Assembly (NCBI RefSeq): GCF_018613755.1
Contig: NZ_JAGGPP010000027.1
Location: forward strand, 167,589 to 231,588
Origin: Arthrobacter sp. ISL-72
GTDB lineage: Bacteria; Actinomycetota; Actinomycetes; Actinomycetales; Micrococcaceae
DNA length: 64,000 nt
Reading direction: 5' to 3'
Shown one piece after another: positions 27,723 to 38,090 of this stretch. A program made the translations under genes and the position numbers. Every line of letters begins with the position of its first letter. The stretch's first letter is position 1. The notes under the pieces were generated by a model that had not been told where the DNA came from, searched no databases, and saw only the letters and a program-made list of their open reading frames with translations.

Positions 27723-27726
<4 letters not shown>
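26767..27726 (+). CDS. dppC: peptide/solute ABC transporter permease (DppC type)
   Basis: 319-aa second permease. A 40-residue cytosolic N-terminus precedes TM1 (AVAGLVLFLALTVFSF); the BPD transmembrane domain with EAA loop DFVKAARYMGVPARRIVWRH follows. Starts two bases after the dppB stop and its own TGA overlaps the start of the ATPase gene (ATGA). The frame is open further upstream (to 26623), but that part lies inside dppB and is not used. Confidence 0.93.
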
Positions 27727-29941
<2,215 letters not shown>

Positions 29942-29945
<4 letters not shown>

Positions 29946-31648
29946 AGAACCTGACCAAAATTGGCGGGGTGGTTGCCGCCATGGCGGCGCTTGCGCTCAC
30001 CGGCTGCGGCGGAGGCGGCCCCTCCGGCCCGGAAGCCGGCAAAGGCCAGGAAGCCGGCAGCGACCTCACCAAGCTGATCAGCATCAACGCCAAGGACGCG
30101 AAGGACCTGGAGCCGGGCGGCACGGTGACACTCCCGCTCGGCAGCATCGGACCGGACTTCAACGGTTTTTCCAGGACCGGCATCAGCGGCGACAACACCG
30201 CACTTCACCGTCCCATCGACGCTGCCGGCACCTGGGGCTGCTGGAACTTCGACTTCGACGGCACGGCGACGCCGAACAAGGACTTCTGCGAGGACGTCAA
30301 GAGCGAGGTCAAGGACGGAAAGCAGACCATCACCATCAAGGTGAATGAGAAAGCCACGTACAACGACGGCACGCCCATCGACGTCAAGGCCTTCCAAAAC
30401 ACCTGGAACATGCTCAAGGGCGAAAACAAGGACATAGACGCGGTTTCCTCCGGTGCCTACGAGTTCGTCGATTCCGTGAAGGCCGGTTCCAGCGACAAGG
30501 AAGTCGTGGTGACCACGACCCAGCCCGTGTATCCGCTGGATGCGCTCTTCGCGGGCCTGATCCATCCCGCCGTCAACACGCCGGAGCTCTTCAACACCGG
30601 CTTCACCGGTGACCTGCACCCCGAGTGGATGGCGGGACCGTTCAAGGTGGACCAGTACGACAGCGCCGCAAAGACCGTAACGCTGGCGCAGAACGAGAAG
30701 TGGTGGGGCGCCAAGCCGGTTCTGGACAAGGTCGTCTTCCGCCAGCTGGAAACCAGCGCTGCAATTGCCGCCTTCAAGAACGGCGAGATCGACGCCGTAT
30801 CCGCCAACACCATCACGCCGTACAAGCAGCTTGAGGGAACCAAGAACTCCGAGATCCGCCGCGGCCAGCGGTTGTTCGCCGGCGGCCTGAACCTCAACGC
30901 CCAAAAGGCTCCGATGTCCGACGTCGCCGTCCGCAAGGCCGTGTTCACCGCCGTGGACCGCGAGGCACTCCGCAAGGTCCGCTTTAACGGGCTGAACTGG
31001 GAGGAGCCGAGCTCCGGCTCCATGATGCTGCTGCCGTTCTCCAAGTATTACCAGGACAACTACCCCGCCACGGAAACCGGTCCGGAGGCAGCCAGGAAGG
31101 TACTGACCGATGCGGGCTACACGCCCAACGCGGCCGGCATCATGGAAAAGGACGGCCAGCCGGCAGCCTTTACAATCAGCAACTTCGGCGACGACCCGGT
31201 CACCTTGGCGTTCTCCCAGACCCTGCAGAAGCAGCTCCAGGCCGGCGGCATGGACGTGGGCATCGACCAGCGGGCTTCCGCAGACTTCGGCAAAGTCATG
31301 GGCACCCGCGACTTCTTCCTGAGCGTTTCCGGCTACGGCGTGGGTCCCGACGCCACGGACGCGGTCAAGCAGTTCTACGACTCCAGGACGAACGAGAACG
31401 GACTCGGCGACGCCGAGCTGGACGCGGAGATCAAGAGGCTCAGCACCATCGAGGACAATGCCGAGCGCAACAAGGCAGCCATGGAAGTCGAAAAGAAGCA
31501 CATGGCCAAGTACTTCTCCATGGGCATCGTGATGAACGGGCCGCAGATCTCCTTCGTCCGCACCGGCCTGGCCAACTACGGTCCGTCCCTGTTCAAGAGC
31601 CCCTCCCATGTTCCCGACTGGACCACCATCGGCTGGGAAAAGAAGTAA
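29942..31648 (+). CDS. ABC transporter substrate-binding lipoprotein, SBP family 5
   Basis: 568-aa extracellular solute receptor of the DppA/OppA family. Signal peptide MKNLTKIGGVVAAMAALALT ends in lipobox Cys22; the mature protein opens with a Gly/Ser linker. Family-5 hallmarks include the ATYNDGTPIDVKAFQNTWNM region and PFSKYYQDNYPATETGPEAA. It is encoded last in the operon (start overlaps the ATPase stop), whereas DppA-type genes are usually first. Possible ligands are peptides, nickel-chelators or sugars. Confidence 0.94.
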
Positions 31649-31668
31649 CAACCCGCCTCCGGCCCGCC

Positions 31669-31762
31669 GGACGCTCTCTCACTTCCTGCCGGTTTTTCCT
31701 GAACCCTCTCGCAGGAGCGAGGGAGCGTTGCCCCGAAAGGTGCAGGAAGTGAGAGAGGGTCC
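31669..31762. repeat. intergenic palindromic repeat, CTCTCTCACTT family, copy 1
   Basis: 21-bp arms (31669-31689 and 31742-31762, 20 of 21 pairs match) of the form GGACGCTCTCTCACTTCCTGC enclose a 52-base loop with its own small stem CTCGC-AGGA-GCGAG. The left-arm motif recurs at 43891-43930. Lies between the ABC binding-protein stop and the leaderless promoter of the oxidoreductase; may also terminate the ABC operon. Confidence 0.85.
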
Positions 31763-31767
31763 GGGGG

Positions 31768-31773
31768 TAGCGT
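31768..31773 (+). promoter_or_regulatory. -10 box of leaderless oxidoreductase mRNA
   Basis: TAGCGT six bases before ATG 31780; no ribosome site. The -35 region would fall inside the right arm of the palindromic repeat. Confidence 0.45.
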
Positions 31774-31779
31774 TGGACC

Positions 31780-32868
31780 ATGAGCACAGAAGCAACCCGC
31801 GGCGCCGCCCTGAGCAAGCCCCCGATCCGCACGGCCGTCGCCGGCTACGGACTCTCCGGCCGCGTTTTCCACACTCCGCTTATCGCCACCAATCCGGCCT
31901 ACTCGCTGGACGTCATTGCAACGTCCGACGCCGGGCGGCAGGCCGACGCGGCCGCCAGCCACCCTGCGGCGCGGCTCGTAAGCACCCCTGACGACATCCT
32001 GGCGCTCGCCGGCGAGCTTGACCTGATGGTCCTCGGGACGCCGCCGGCCACCCACTACCCCCTGGCGAAGGCCGCGCTCGAGGCGGGGCTCGACGTCGTC
32101 ATCGACAAGCCTTTTGCGGTGCGCAGCGCCGAAGGGCGGGAACTGGCGGACATCGCCGTCAGGCTGGGCCGCGTGCTGACCGTCTTCCAGAACCGCCGCT
32201 GGGACGGCGACTACCTCACCGTGAAGGGCCTGGTGGAAGGCGGGGTGCTGGGCACCGTGACCCGCTTCGAATCGCGGTTCGAGCGCTGGTCGCCGGAGGT
32301 TTCCAAGGCGTGGAAGGCGGACGCTACCGCGGACGACGGCGGCGGGGTCCTGTTCGACCTCGGAACGCACCTCATGGACCAGTCGCTGCAGCTGTTCGGC
32401 CCCGCCACGGTGACCCACGCGGAACTCCGGGCGCGGCGGCCCGGAGAAAAGACCGATGACGACGTTTTCGTGGCCCTCCAGCATGACTCGGGCGTGGTCA
32501 GCCACCTCTGGATGAACATGCTTTGCGCCCAGCAAGGACCCCGCTACCGGCTGCTGGGCTCCGACGGCGGTTTCACCAAGCATGGCGTCGATCCGCAGGA
32601 GCCGTACATTGTGGCCGGCGGCAGCCCGCTCGATGCCGAGTACGGCGTTGAGGACAGGGACTGGGCAGGCCTGCTGGGCCGCGACGGCCACCTGGACCGC
32701 CTGCCCACCGAGCACGGGGCCTACCCGGAGTTCTACCGGATCCTCGCGGAAAAGATCCACGACGATGGGGCGGCCTCGTCCCTGCCCCTGCCAGTAGACC
32801 CCGCCGGCCCGGTCGAGGTCCTCAAACTAATAGAACAGGCACGGGAACTGGCCTCGGCGCAGGCTTAA
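31780..32868 (+). CDS. Gfo/Idh/MocA family oxidoreductase
   Basis: 362-aa NAD(P)-dependent sugar/polyol dehydrogenase-like enzyme. Rossmann motif AVAGYGLSGRVFHTPLI (res 19-35), the hallmark Lys in VVIDKPFAV (EKP variant with Asp), and the GVLFDLGTHLMDQSLQLFG substrate-site region with the catalytic His. Closest in pattern to the scyllo-inositol/YdgJ-like subset. Starts from a probable leaderless mRNA. Convergent with alanine dehydrogenase (28-bp gap). Confidence 0.9.
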   Translation: MSTEATRGAALSKPPIRTAVAGYGLSGRVFHTPLIATNPAYSLDVIATSDAGRQADAAASHPAARLVSTPDDILALAGELDLMVLGTPPATHYPLAKAALEAGLDVVIDKPFAVRSAEGRELADIAVRLGRVLTVFQNRRWDGDYLTVKGLVEGGVLGTVTRFESRFERWSPEVSKAWKADATADDGGGVLFDLGTHLMDQSLQLFGPATVTHAELRARRPGEKTDDDVFVALQHDSGVVSHLWMNMLCAQQGPRYRLLGSDGGFTKHGVDPQEPYIVAGGSPLDAEYGVEDRDWAGLLGRDGHLDRLPTEHGAYPEFYRILAEKIHDDGAASSLPLPVDPAGPVEVLKLIEQARELASAQA

Positions 32869-32896
32869 ACGCAGACCGCGCTGAACGAACTAAGGG

Positions 32897-34015
32897 TTAC
32901 GCAGAGACCAGTTCGTGCCAGTCAGCTACGAGCGGCAGGTCGTGTGCCTCGGAGACCGAGTGGTGTGCCACGTGGCCGGCGGCGATGTTGAGGCCGGCCG
33001 CGAGGGCCGGGTCCTTTTCGAACGCGGCCTTTACGCCAAGGTTGGCCAGGGCCACGCCGTAGCGCAGGGTCACGTTGGTGAGTGCGTAGGTGGAGGTGTT
33101 CGGGACGGCGCCGGGCATGTTGGCCACGCAGTAGAAGATGGTGTTGTGCACCTTGTACGTAGGTTCCTGGTGCGTGGTGGGGCGGGTGTCCTCGAAGCAG
33201 CCGCCCTGGTCCACTGCGATGTCCACCAGCACGGAGCCGGGCTTCATCCGCGACACCAGCTCGTTGGTGACCAGCTTGGGGGCCTTGGCGCCCGGGATAA
33301 GCACGGAGCCGATCACCAGGTCCGCGTCCACGACGGACTTTTCGATCTCGTACTTGTTGGACGCGACGGTCTTGAGCCGGCCCTGATACTGGGCGTCGAG
33401 CTCGCGCAGGCGGTTGATGTTGATGTCCAGGATGGTGACGTCGGCGCCGAGGCCCAGGGCCATGGCGGCGGCGTTGGTGCCGGCCACGCCGGCGCCCAGG
33501 ACAACAACCTTGGCGGGGCGGACCCCCGGAACACCGCCAAGCAGCACGCCCTTGCCGCCGGCAGGGGCCATCAGGGAGGTGGCACCGACCTGGACGGACA
33601 GGCGGCCGGCGACCTCGGACATGGGGGCCAGCAGGGGCAGGGTGCGGCCTTCCTGGACGGTCTCGTAGGCGATGGCGGTGACGCCGGAGTTGATGAGCTC
33701 CCGGGTCAGTTCCGGTTCCGCAGCGAGGTGGAGGTAGGTGAAGAGGATCAGGCCCTTGCGGAAGCGGTGGTACTCCGCGGCGATGGGCTCCTTGACCTTC
33801 ATGACCATGTCCGCGCGGGCCCAGACGTGGTCGGCTTCGGCCACGATTTCGGCGCCGGCAATGGCGTATTCCTCGTCAGTGATGCCCGAGCCCAGGCCTG
33901 CGCCGCGTTCCACGAGGACAGTGTGGCCCTGGGTGCGGAATTCGTGGACACCGGCGGCGGTGATGGCCACGCGGAATTCGTTGTTCTTGATCTCTTTGGG
34001 GACGCCGATGATCAT
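32897..34015 (-). CDS. ald: alanine dehydrogenase
   Basis: Reversible NAD-dependent oxidative deamination of L-alanine to pyruvate plus ammonia; 372 aa, standard family length. Motifs: MIIGVPKEIKNNEFRVAIT opening, catalytic His in TYLHLAAEPELT, nucleotide fold VVLGAGVAGTNAAAMALGLG and DILDIN-type acidic end, catalytic Asp in DIAVDQGG. The start ATG 34015 has GGAGCC upstream; the longer frame reaching 34216 contains the promoter region. Divergent from a PucR-type regulator, presumably its activator. A CRP/GlxR-like site overlaps its likely -35 element. Confidence 0.96.
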   Translation of the reverse strand: MIIGVPKEIKNNEFRVAITAAGVHEFRTQGHTVLVERGAGLGSGITDEEYAIAGAEIVAEADHVWARADMVMKVKEPIAAEYHRFRKGLILFTYLHLAAEPELTRELINSGVTAIAYETVQEGRTLPLLAPMSEVAGRLSVQVGATSLMAPAGGKGVLLGGVPGVRPAKVVVLGAGVAGTNAAAMALGLGADVTILDININRLRELDAQYQGRLKTVASNKYEIEKSVVDADLVIGSVLIPGAKAPKLVTNELVSRMKPGSVLVDIAVDQGGCFEDTRPTTHQEPTYKVHNTIFYCVANMPGAVPNTSTYALTNVTLRYGVALANLGVKAAFEKDPALAAGLNIAAGHVAHHSVSEAHDLPLVADWHELVSA

Positions 34016-34087
34016 TTTGGCTCCATCGTTGGTGGGCTTTGCGGGCCGGATGTGCGGGGGAATCTGTACTTCCAGAATAAATCCGGG

Positions 34088-34103
34088 TGTGAGGTACCTG
34101 ACA
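34088..34103. promoter_or_regulatory. CRP/GlxR-like site in the ald promoter
   Basis: TGTGA-GGTACC-TGACA matches the TGTGAnnTAnnTCACA consensus at all but one specified position, including the central TA. It overlaps a candidate minus-strand promoter for ald (CTGTCA, 17-base spacer, TTTATT). Confidence 0.5.
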
Positions 34104-34236
34104 GGATTTCGACTGCTCGTGCGCAGGGACTTCCGCTTGTTTCCGGGCTTTTTGGCTTTCCCGTCTAGACATCTGTCGAGCCGTGAAGCGTCAGGTGTCG
34201 CCTGCTGTCCGTTCACGTCCCTGTGCCGTCGGGCAG

Positions 34237-34242
34237 TAAGGT
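34237..34242 (+). promoter_or_regulatory. -10 box of PucR-family regulator gene
   Basis: TAAGGT seven bases before ATG 34250, compatible with a leaderless transcript; the overlapping AAGGTGG could instead be a ribosome site. Confidence 0.4.
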
Positions 34243-34249
34243 GGCAACC

Positions 34250-35470
34250 ATGCAGCAGCAGGATGTGGAACAGCTCGTTGAGCAGGTGGCGCTAAAGCTC
34301 GGCCGCGGGCTTTCGCTCGAGGACCTCGACGGCGTTCTGCTTGCCTACAGCTCCAACCAGTCGCACGCGGACCGGGTCCGGGTGAACTTCCTCCTCAGCA
34401 AACGCGTGCCGGCGGACGTGAAGGCGTGGCAGCTGTCGCACGGGATCGCCACCGCGGTGCGTCCCGTCGTCGTACCGGCGAACGAAGAGCTGGGCATGCT
34501 GGGCCGCGTCTGCGTGCCGCTGCTGGTGCGCGGTTTCCGCGTCGGCTACCTGTGGGTGCAGCAGGACATCGACGATCAAAGCGCGACCGCCATCCTCACC
34601 CAGCTGTCCGGCGTCCGGGACGAGCTCGAGCTGCTGTCCGGACTGCTCCTGGAATCGAACACCGCAGAATCGGAGTTCCGGCGCCGCCGGGAACAGGAGT
34701 TCCTGGCCGCCTGCCGGGGCGAGGCCAACGCCGTCGCCGCCGTGGCCGGCTGGAAGGAGGTGCAGGGGCGCGGTCCGTGGCAACTGGTCACCGTGCTCGA
34801 CGCCGACGGATGGGCCGAGGGCTCCGACCCCATCGCCTCAACACTGATTCACCGCTCGTCGGCGCTGCAGGCCACCATCGGGGTGGATGCGGCCCTCTTC
34901 AGCGCCGGTACGGAAACCCATGCCGTGATCCTGTTCCGGGAATCGACCGGGCGGGCGGCCCACGCCCAGGTGCTGGTCCACTACCAACTGGAACTCGCCA
35001 AGCGGTCCGGCCGGCCGGTGCACCGGATCATTCTCGGAACAAGCGAAGGATTCGCCAAGCCGCGCCAGCTGGCGGACGCCTACCGGGAGTCGAAGCAGGC
35101 TGCCCAGGCAGCCGCGGTGGATCCCCAGCTGGGGGAACTGGTGGACTGCCGGGCCACGGGAATGTACCAGTTGCTCGCCTCCGCAGGCGGCGGGGCCGGT
35201 GCCTGGGCCGACGCCGGCTCGGTGTATTCGCGGATCCTGGAAGACCATGACCGGAACGGTGAGCTCCTGCCCGTGCTGGAACTCCTCTATGACAACGACG
35301 GCTCCGTGCAGGACGTCGCCACCAAGCTGCACCTGCACCGGAGCAGCATCTACAACCGGCTGGGCCGCATCCGGCAGGTGCTGGGCGTCGACCCGCTGAA
35401 GGGCATGGTCCGGCTGGAACTGCACGCGGCGCTCAAGGCCCGTCGCTGGTCCGGCCGGCCGCGGATCTAG
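34250..35470 (+). CDS. PucR/CdaR-family transcriptional regulator
   Basis: 406-aa regulator. N-terminal sensor-like part (res 1-150), central GGDEF-like PucR domain, and C-terminal HTH_30 motif DVATKLHLHRSSIYNRLGRI (about res 362-381). PucR proteins usually activate nitrogen or amino-acid catabolic genes and sense intracellular metabolites. Divergent from ald with a 234-bp shared promoter region, so control of alanine dehydrogenase is the natural inference. Start ATG 34250 chosen over GTG 34223, which precedes the TAAGGT box. Confidence 0.88.
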   Translation: MQQQDVEQLVEQVALKLGRGLSLEDLDGVLLAYSSNQSHADRVRVNFLLSKRVPADVKAWQLSHGIATAVRPVVVPANEELGMLGRVCVPLLVRGFRVGYLWVQQDIDDQSATAILTQLSGVRDELELLSGLLLESNTAESEFRRRREQEFLAACRGEANAVAAVAGWKEVQGRGPWQLVTVLDADGWAEGSDPIASTLIHRSSALQATIGVDAALFSAGTETHAVILFRESTGRAAHAQVLVHYQLELAKRSGRPVHRIILGTSEGFAKPRQLADAYRESKQAAQAAAVDPQLGELVDCRATGMYQLLASAGGGAGAWADAGSVYSRILEDHDRNGELLPVLELLYDNDGSVQDVATKLHLHRSSIYNRLGRIRQVLGVDPLKGMVRLELHAALKARRWSGRPRI

Positions 35471-35523
35471 CGGATCCCGCCGGGCCTCCAGGCCTACCCG
35501 CCGAAGAGCTACCGCCTCCAGGC

Positions 35524-36891
35524 CTACTCGCCGAAGACTTTCCGGGCGAGGAATTCGTTGCGGAATTTGTGCTCCGGGTCCATCCGCTCCGCGAGGTCCT
35601 TGAAGTCGTCGAACCGCGGGTACAGGCCGGCGACGGAGCGGGCGTCGGCGTGGAACAGCTTGCCCCAGTGCGGCCGTGCATCCAGCGGTGCCAGCGCCTC
35701 CTCAATCACCGGAAGCAGTTCCTCCACCTCATCCTGCAATTGCTTCCAGGTGAAGTGGAAGCCCACGGAGTCCTGGCCGTAGGCGGTGCTGAGCCAGAGC
35801 TGGTCGGCAGCCACGGTCCGGATTTCGGAGATGTGAAGCAAGGGAGTGATGCGGTGCGAGAGCGCCCGGAGCTCCGCAATGGCGGCCACGGCGTGCTCGC
35901 GCCGGACGAAGAACTCGCTCTGCAGTTCATCGCCGCTGCTGGGCGTGAAGGCCATCCGGAAGTGGGCCAGGCGCTCGGACCACGGTCCCGGGACTCCGAG
36001 CTGCTCGGTGCAGTTCTCGGCCGAGACGCCGGGCAGTGGGTGCCGTGCGGCCGTGGCGCGCGTGCCGCCGAAGAAGGTGTCGACGTCGAACGCGGCTTCC
36101 GGGGCGGCGGTGCCGGCGAGTGGAAGGCGGCTCTTGAGCCAGGACTGTGCGACGGCGTCCCCGCTCCAGTCCGTAAACAGGCTGACGCTGTAGGCGCTGG
36201 ACGTGGCGGCGTCGAAGCTCTCCAGCACCGTCTGCCAGGGAAGCCCTTCGAAGACGTCCTGGCGCACCGCGAACGTGGGTTCGATGTCCAGGGTCACCTT
36301 GGTGACCACGCCCAGAGCACCGAGGCCGACGACGGCGCCGTCAAAGTCGGGCGAGTTGCCGCGGCTGAGGTGGTGGATGGTTCCGTCCGCAGCCACGATT
36401 TGCAGCGCGGCGACGGACGTTGCCAGGTTTCCGTTCGCGTCGCCGGAGCCGTGGGTTGCGGTGGCGATGGCGCCGGCCACGGAGATGTGCGGCAGGGAAG
36501 CCAGGTTGGGCAGCGCGTAGCCGTTGGCCTGCAGCTTCTCGGCAAGGGTCCCGTAGCGGGTTCCGCCCGAGACCGTGACGGTGCGGGCTGCCGCGTCGAT
36601 GCGGATGGCGGGGTCCAGGCTTTCCAGCGAAATCAGGGCCCCGGGGGAGTCTGCGATGGAATTGAAGGAGTGCCGTGAGCCGAGCGCGCGGATTTTCGGG
36701 GCGGCGGCCACAACTTCCTGGACTTCCGCGAGGGTGCGCGGACGGTGGATCACCGGTGCGGTGTAGCGGTAATTTCCGGCCCAGTTGAGTTCGGCCGCAG
36801 CACCGGCGCCTTCCGTGGAGTCCGGCGCCAAAAGGCCGCCGCGTCCTGTTTGGCCGTCCAGTCCGGGCATTTCGCTGACCTCAGTGCTCAT
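35524..36891 (-). CDS. xyoA: alditol oxidase (xylitol/sorbitol oxidase), FAD-dependent
   Basis: 455-aa flavoprotein of the VAO/PCMH family that oxidises the terminal hydroxyl of polyols with O2, giving an aldose and H2O2. The segment LNWAGNYRYTA and GSRHSFNSIADS, with H74 as the covalent FAD ligand, closely follow streptomycete AldO; HISEIRTVAADQLWLS and RPHWGKLF carry the substrate-binding Glu/Arg and Lys. An extra 35-residue acidic/Gly N-terminus precedes the FAD domain. Start ATG 36891 has AAGGGA upstream. A perfect LacI-type palindrome (36927-36952) 36 bp upstream points to repression relieved by a sugar or polyol. The open frame continues upstream to 37200 but crosses the operator. Confidence 0.92.
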   Translation of the reverse strand: MSTEVSEMPGLDGQTGRGGLLAPDSTEGAGAAAELNWAGNYRYTAPVIHRPRTLAEVQEVVAAAPKIRALGSRHSFNSIADSPGALISLESLDPAIRIDAAARTVTVSGGTRYGTLAEKLQANGYALPNLASLPHISVAGAIATATHGSGDANGNLATSVAALQIVAADGTIHHLSRGNSPDFDGAVVGLGALGVVTKVTLDIEPTFAVRQDVFEGLPWQTVLESFDAATSSAYSVSLFTDWSGDAVAQSWLKSRLPLAGTAAPEAAFDVDTFFGGTRATAARHPLPGVSAENCTEQLGVPGPWSERLAHFRMAFTPSSGDELQSEFFVRREHAVAAIAELRALSHRITPLLHISEIRTVAADQLWLSTAYGQDSVGFHFTWKQLQDEVEELLPVIEEALAPLDARPHWGKLFHADARSVAGLYPRFDDFKDLAERMDPEHKFRNEFLARKVFGE

Positions 36892-36926
36892 GGCATCCCT
36901 TCCGCGCCGGACCAACGGGCCATCGG

Positions 36927-36952
36927 CAGTCTTGTTATCGCTAACAAGACTG
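36927..36952. promoter_or_regulatory. LacI-type operator in the alditol oxidase promoter
   Basis: Perfect 11-bp arms CAGTCTTGTTA / TAACAAGACTG around TCGC; the core TTGTTATCGCTAACAA is typical of LacI-family sites with a central CpG. On the minus strand it covers the expected -10 position 17 bases after a TTGACA -35 (36975-36970). Confidence 0.82.
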
Positions 36953-36969
36953 GGGAGGCCCTGGCCGTG

Positions 36970-36975
36970 TGTCAA
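36970..36975 (-). promoter_or_regulatory. -35 box of alditol oxidase gene
   Basis: Consensus TTGACA on the minus strand; a 17-base spacer places the -10 (CAGTCT) inside the operator at 36947-36952. Confidence 0.5.
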
Positions 36976-37016
36976 TGGCCATCCACGCATCAGACGGCCG
37001 CTCCTGCGGAAAGGCG

Positions 37017-37217
37017 TTACGCCCGGCGGTCCCGCTCGGCAGCTTCCCGGCGGCGGCGGGCAAAGTGGCTTTCCAGGCCTTTGGACACCGCCACAAAGGC
37101 CACGCAACTGGCCATAAAAGCGGCGGTGTTGGTCAAACCCATTGCCGTTCCAAGGGCGGCAGTCAGCAGCATTGCAGCGAAACCCGCTACGATGTGCCAC
37201 CCTCTGAACTTACCCAC
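37017..37217 (-). CDS. small membrane protein
   Basis: 66 aa: two hydrophobic segments (about 8-30 and 33-46) then a strongly basic tail (RRRREAAERDRRA). Function unknown. The GTG start at 37217 lies six bases after TACCCT, fitting the leaderless pattern. Codon use resembles neighbouring genes. Confidence 0.55.
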   Translation of the reverse strand: MGKFRGWHIVAGFAAMLLTAALGTAMGLTNTAAFMASCVAFVAVSKGLESHFARRRREAAERDRRA

Positions 37218-37322
37218 GCATAAAGGGTAACCCCGCCCTTTGGGGCGTTTTGGCGCTCCACGGGGATCGTTGCTTGATCCTTATCACTGCTTCATAAATC
37301 GCGCAGACGGCTACATCAAGCG

Positions 37323-37712
37323 CTAGCTTTCGGCGTCGGCCGCCTTGGACTTCTTCTGCGCCTCCAGCCATTCCATAATGGCCGCCAGCCGGATCCGCCG
37401 GTGTGTGCCGCGGTATTCCACCGGAATTTCGCCGCGGTCCGTCATATTGCGAAGGTACGTGTGAGATATTCCGGCAAGTTCCGCCGCCTGGGAAGTGGTA
37501 AGCAGTTCTTCAACGCTGCTGACCGTCACCGCTTCACCGCGGCTGAAGCGGCCCAGCAGATCCACGACGGCGTCCCGCGCCTGGGGCGGCAGGCGGTGTA
37601 CCGTGCCGTCCACAAAGACCGTGATGTCGTGGCTGCCGGCCAGGGCTTGCTTCAGTTTCTGGGCTTCATCGCCGGGGAGCCCGGCCGTCACGCGGGGAGC
37701 AATCAATGCCAT
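37323..37712 (-). CDS. excisionase/MerR-like HTH DNA-binding protein
   Basis: 129 aa. Residues 69-115 form an excisionase-family winged HTH (LTTSQAAELAGISHTYLRNM, then HRRIRLAAIMEWLE); the N-terminal half (VTVFVDGTVHRLPPQARDAV-like) resembles the antitoxin-type proteins that pair with PIN-domain toxins, but no toxin gene is adjacent. Leaderless start likely (TAGGAT six bases before ATG 37712). Lies downstream of ptsH on the same strand, separated by 63 bp. Confidence 0.8.
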   Translation of the reverse strand: MALIAPRVTAGLPGDEAQKLKQALAGSHDITVFVDGTVHRLPPQARDAVVDLLGRFSRGEAVTVSSVEELLTTSQAAELAGISHTYLRNMTDRGEIPVEYRGTHRRIRLAAIMEWLEAQKKSKAADAES

Positions 37713-37775
37713 GCGGAAATCCTAGCGCCCGCACGGCCGGAAGCTGCCCGCACGCCGGCGGCACGCATCGCGCCG

Positions 37776-38054
37776 CTATTCGGCGTCGAGATCCGTCTCC
37801 AGGAGCGTGACCAGCGCATCCAGGGCCTGGTCCGCGCCGTCGCCGTCGGCGCGCAGCACTACAACGTCCCCCTTCGCCGCCCCGAGGGTCATCAGCGAAA
37901 GGATGCTGGCGGCGTCGAGCGCCTCGTCGGCCGGTTCACCCTGCATGGAAATCGTGACGTCAACGCCGGCATTGCCGGCCGCTTCGGCGAACAGCGCGGC
38001 AGGGCGGGCGTGGAGGCCGGAGCGGCTGGCGATGGTTGCAGTACGTTCGGGCAT
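37776..38054 (-). CDS. ptsH: phosphocarrier protein HPr
   Basis: 92-aa general PTS protein; accepts phosphate from Enzyme I on His15 (SGLHARPA) and donates it to sugar-specific EIIA domains such as that of MtlA here. The regulatory Ser of Gram-positive HPr is recognisable only loosely (AASILSLMTLG). AGGAG precedes the ATG. Encoded 36 bp after ptsI on the same strand. Confidence 0.95.
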   Translation of the reverse strand: MPERTATIASRSGLHARPAALFAEAAGNAGVDVTISMQGEPADEALDAASILSLMTLGAAKGDVVVLRADGDGADQALDALVTLLETDLDAE

Positions 38055-38090
38055 TGCTTCTCCTGATGAATCTCGTTGATGGGCGGCTTG

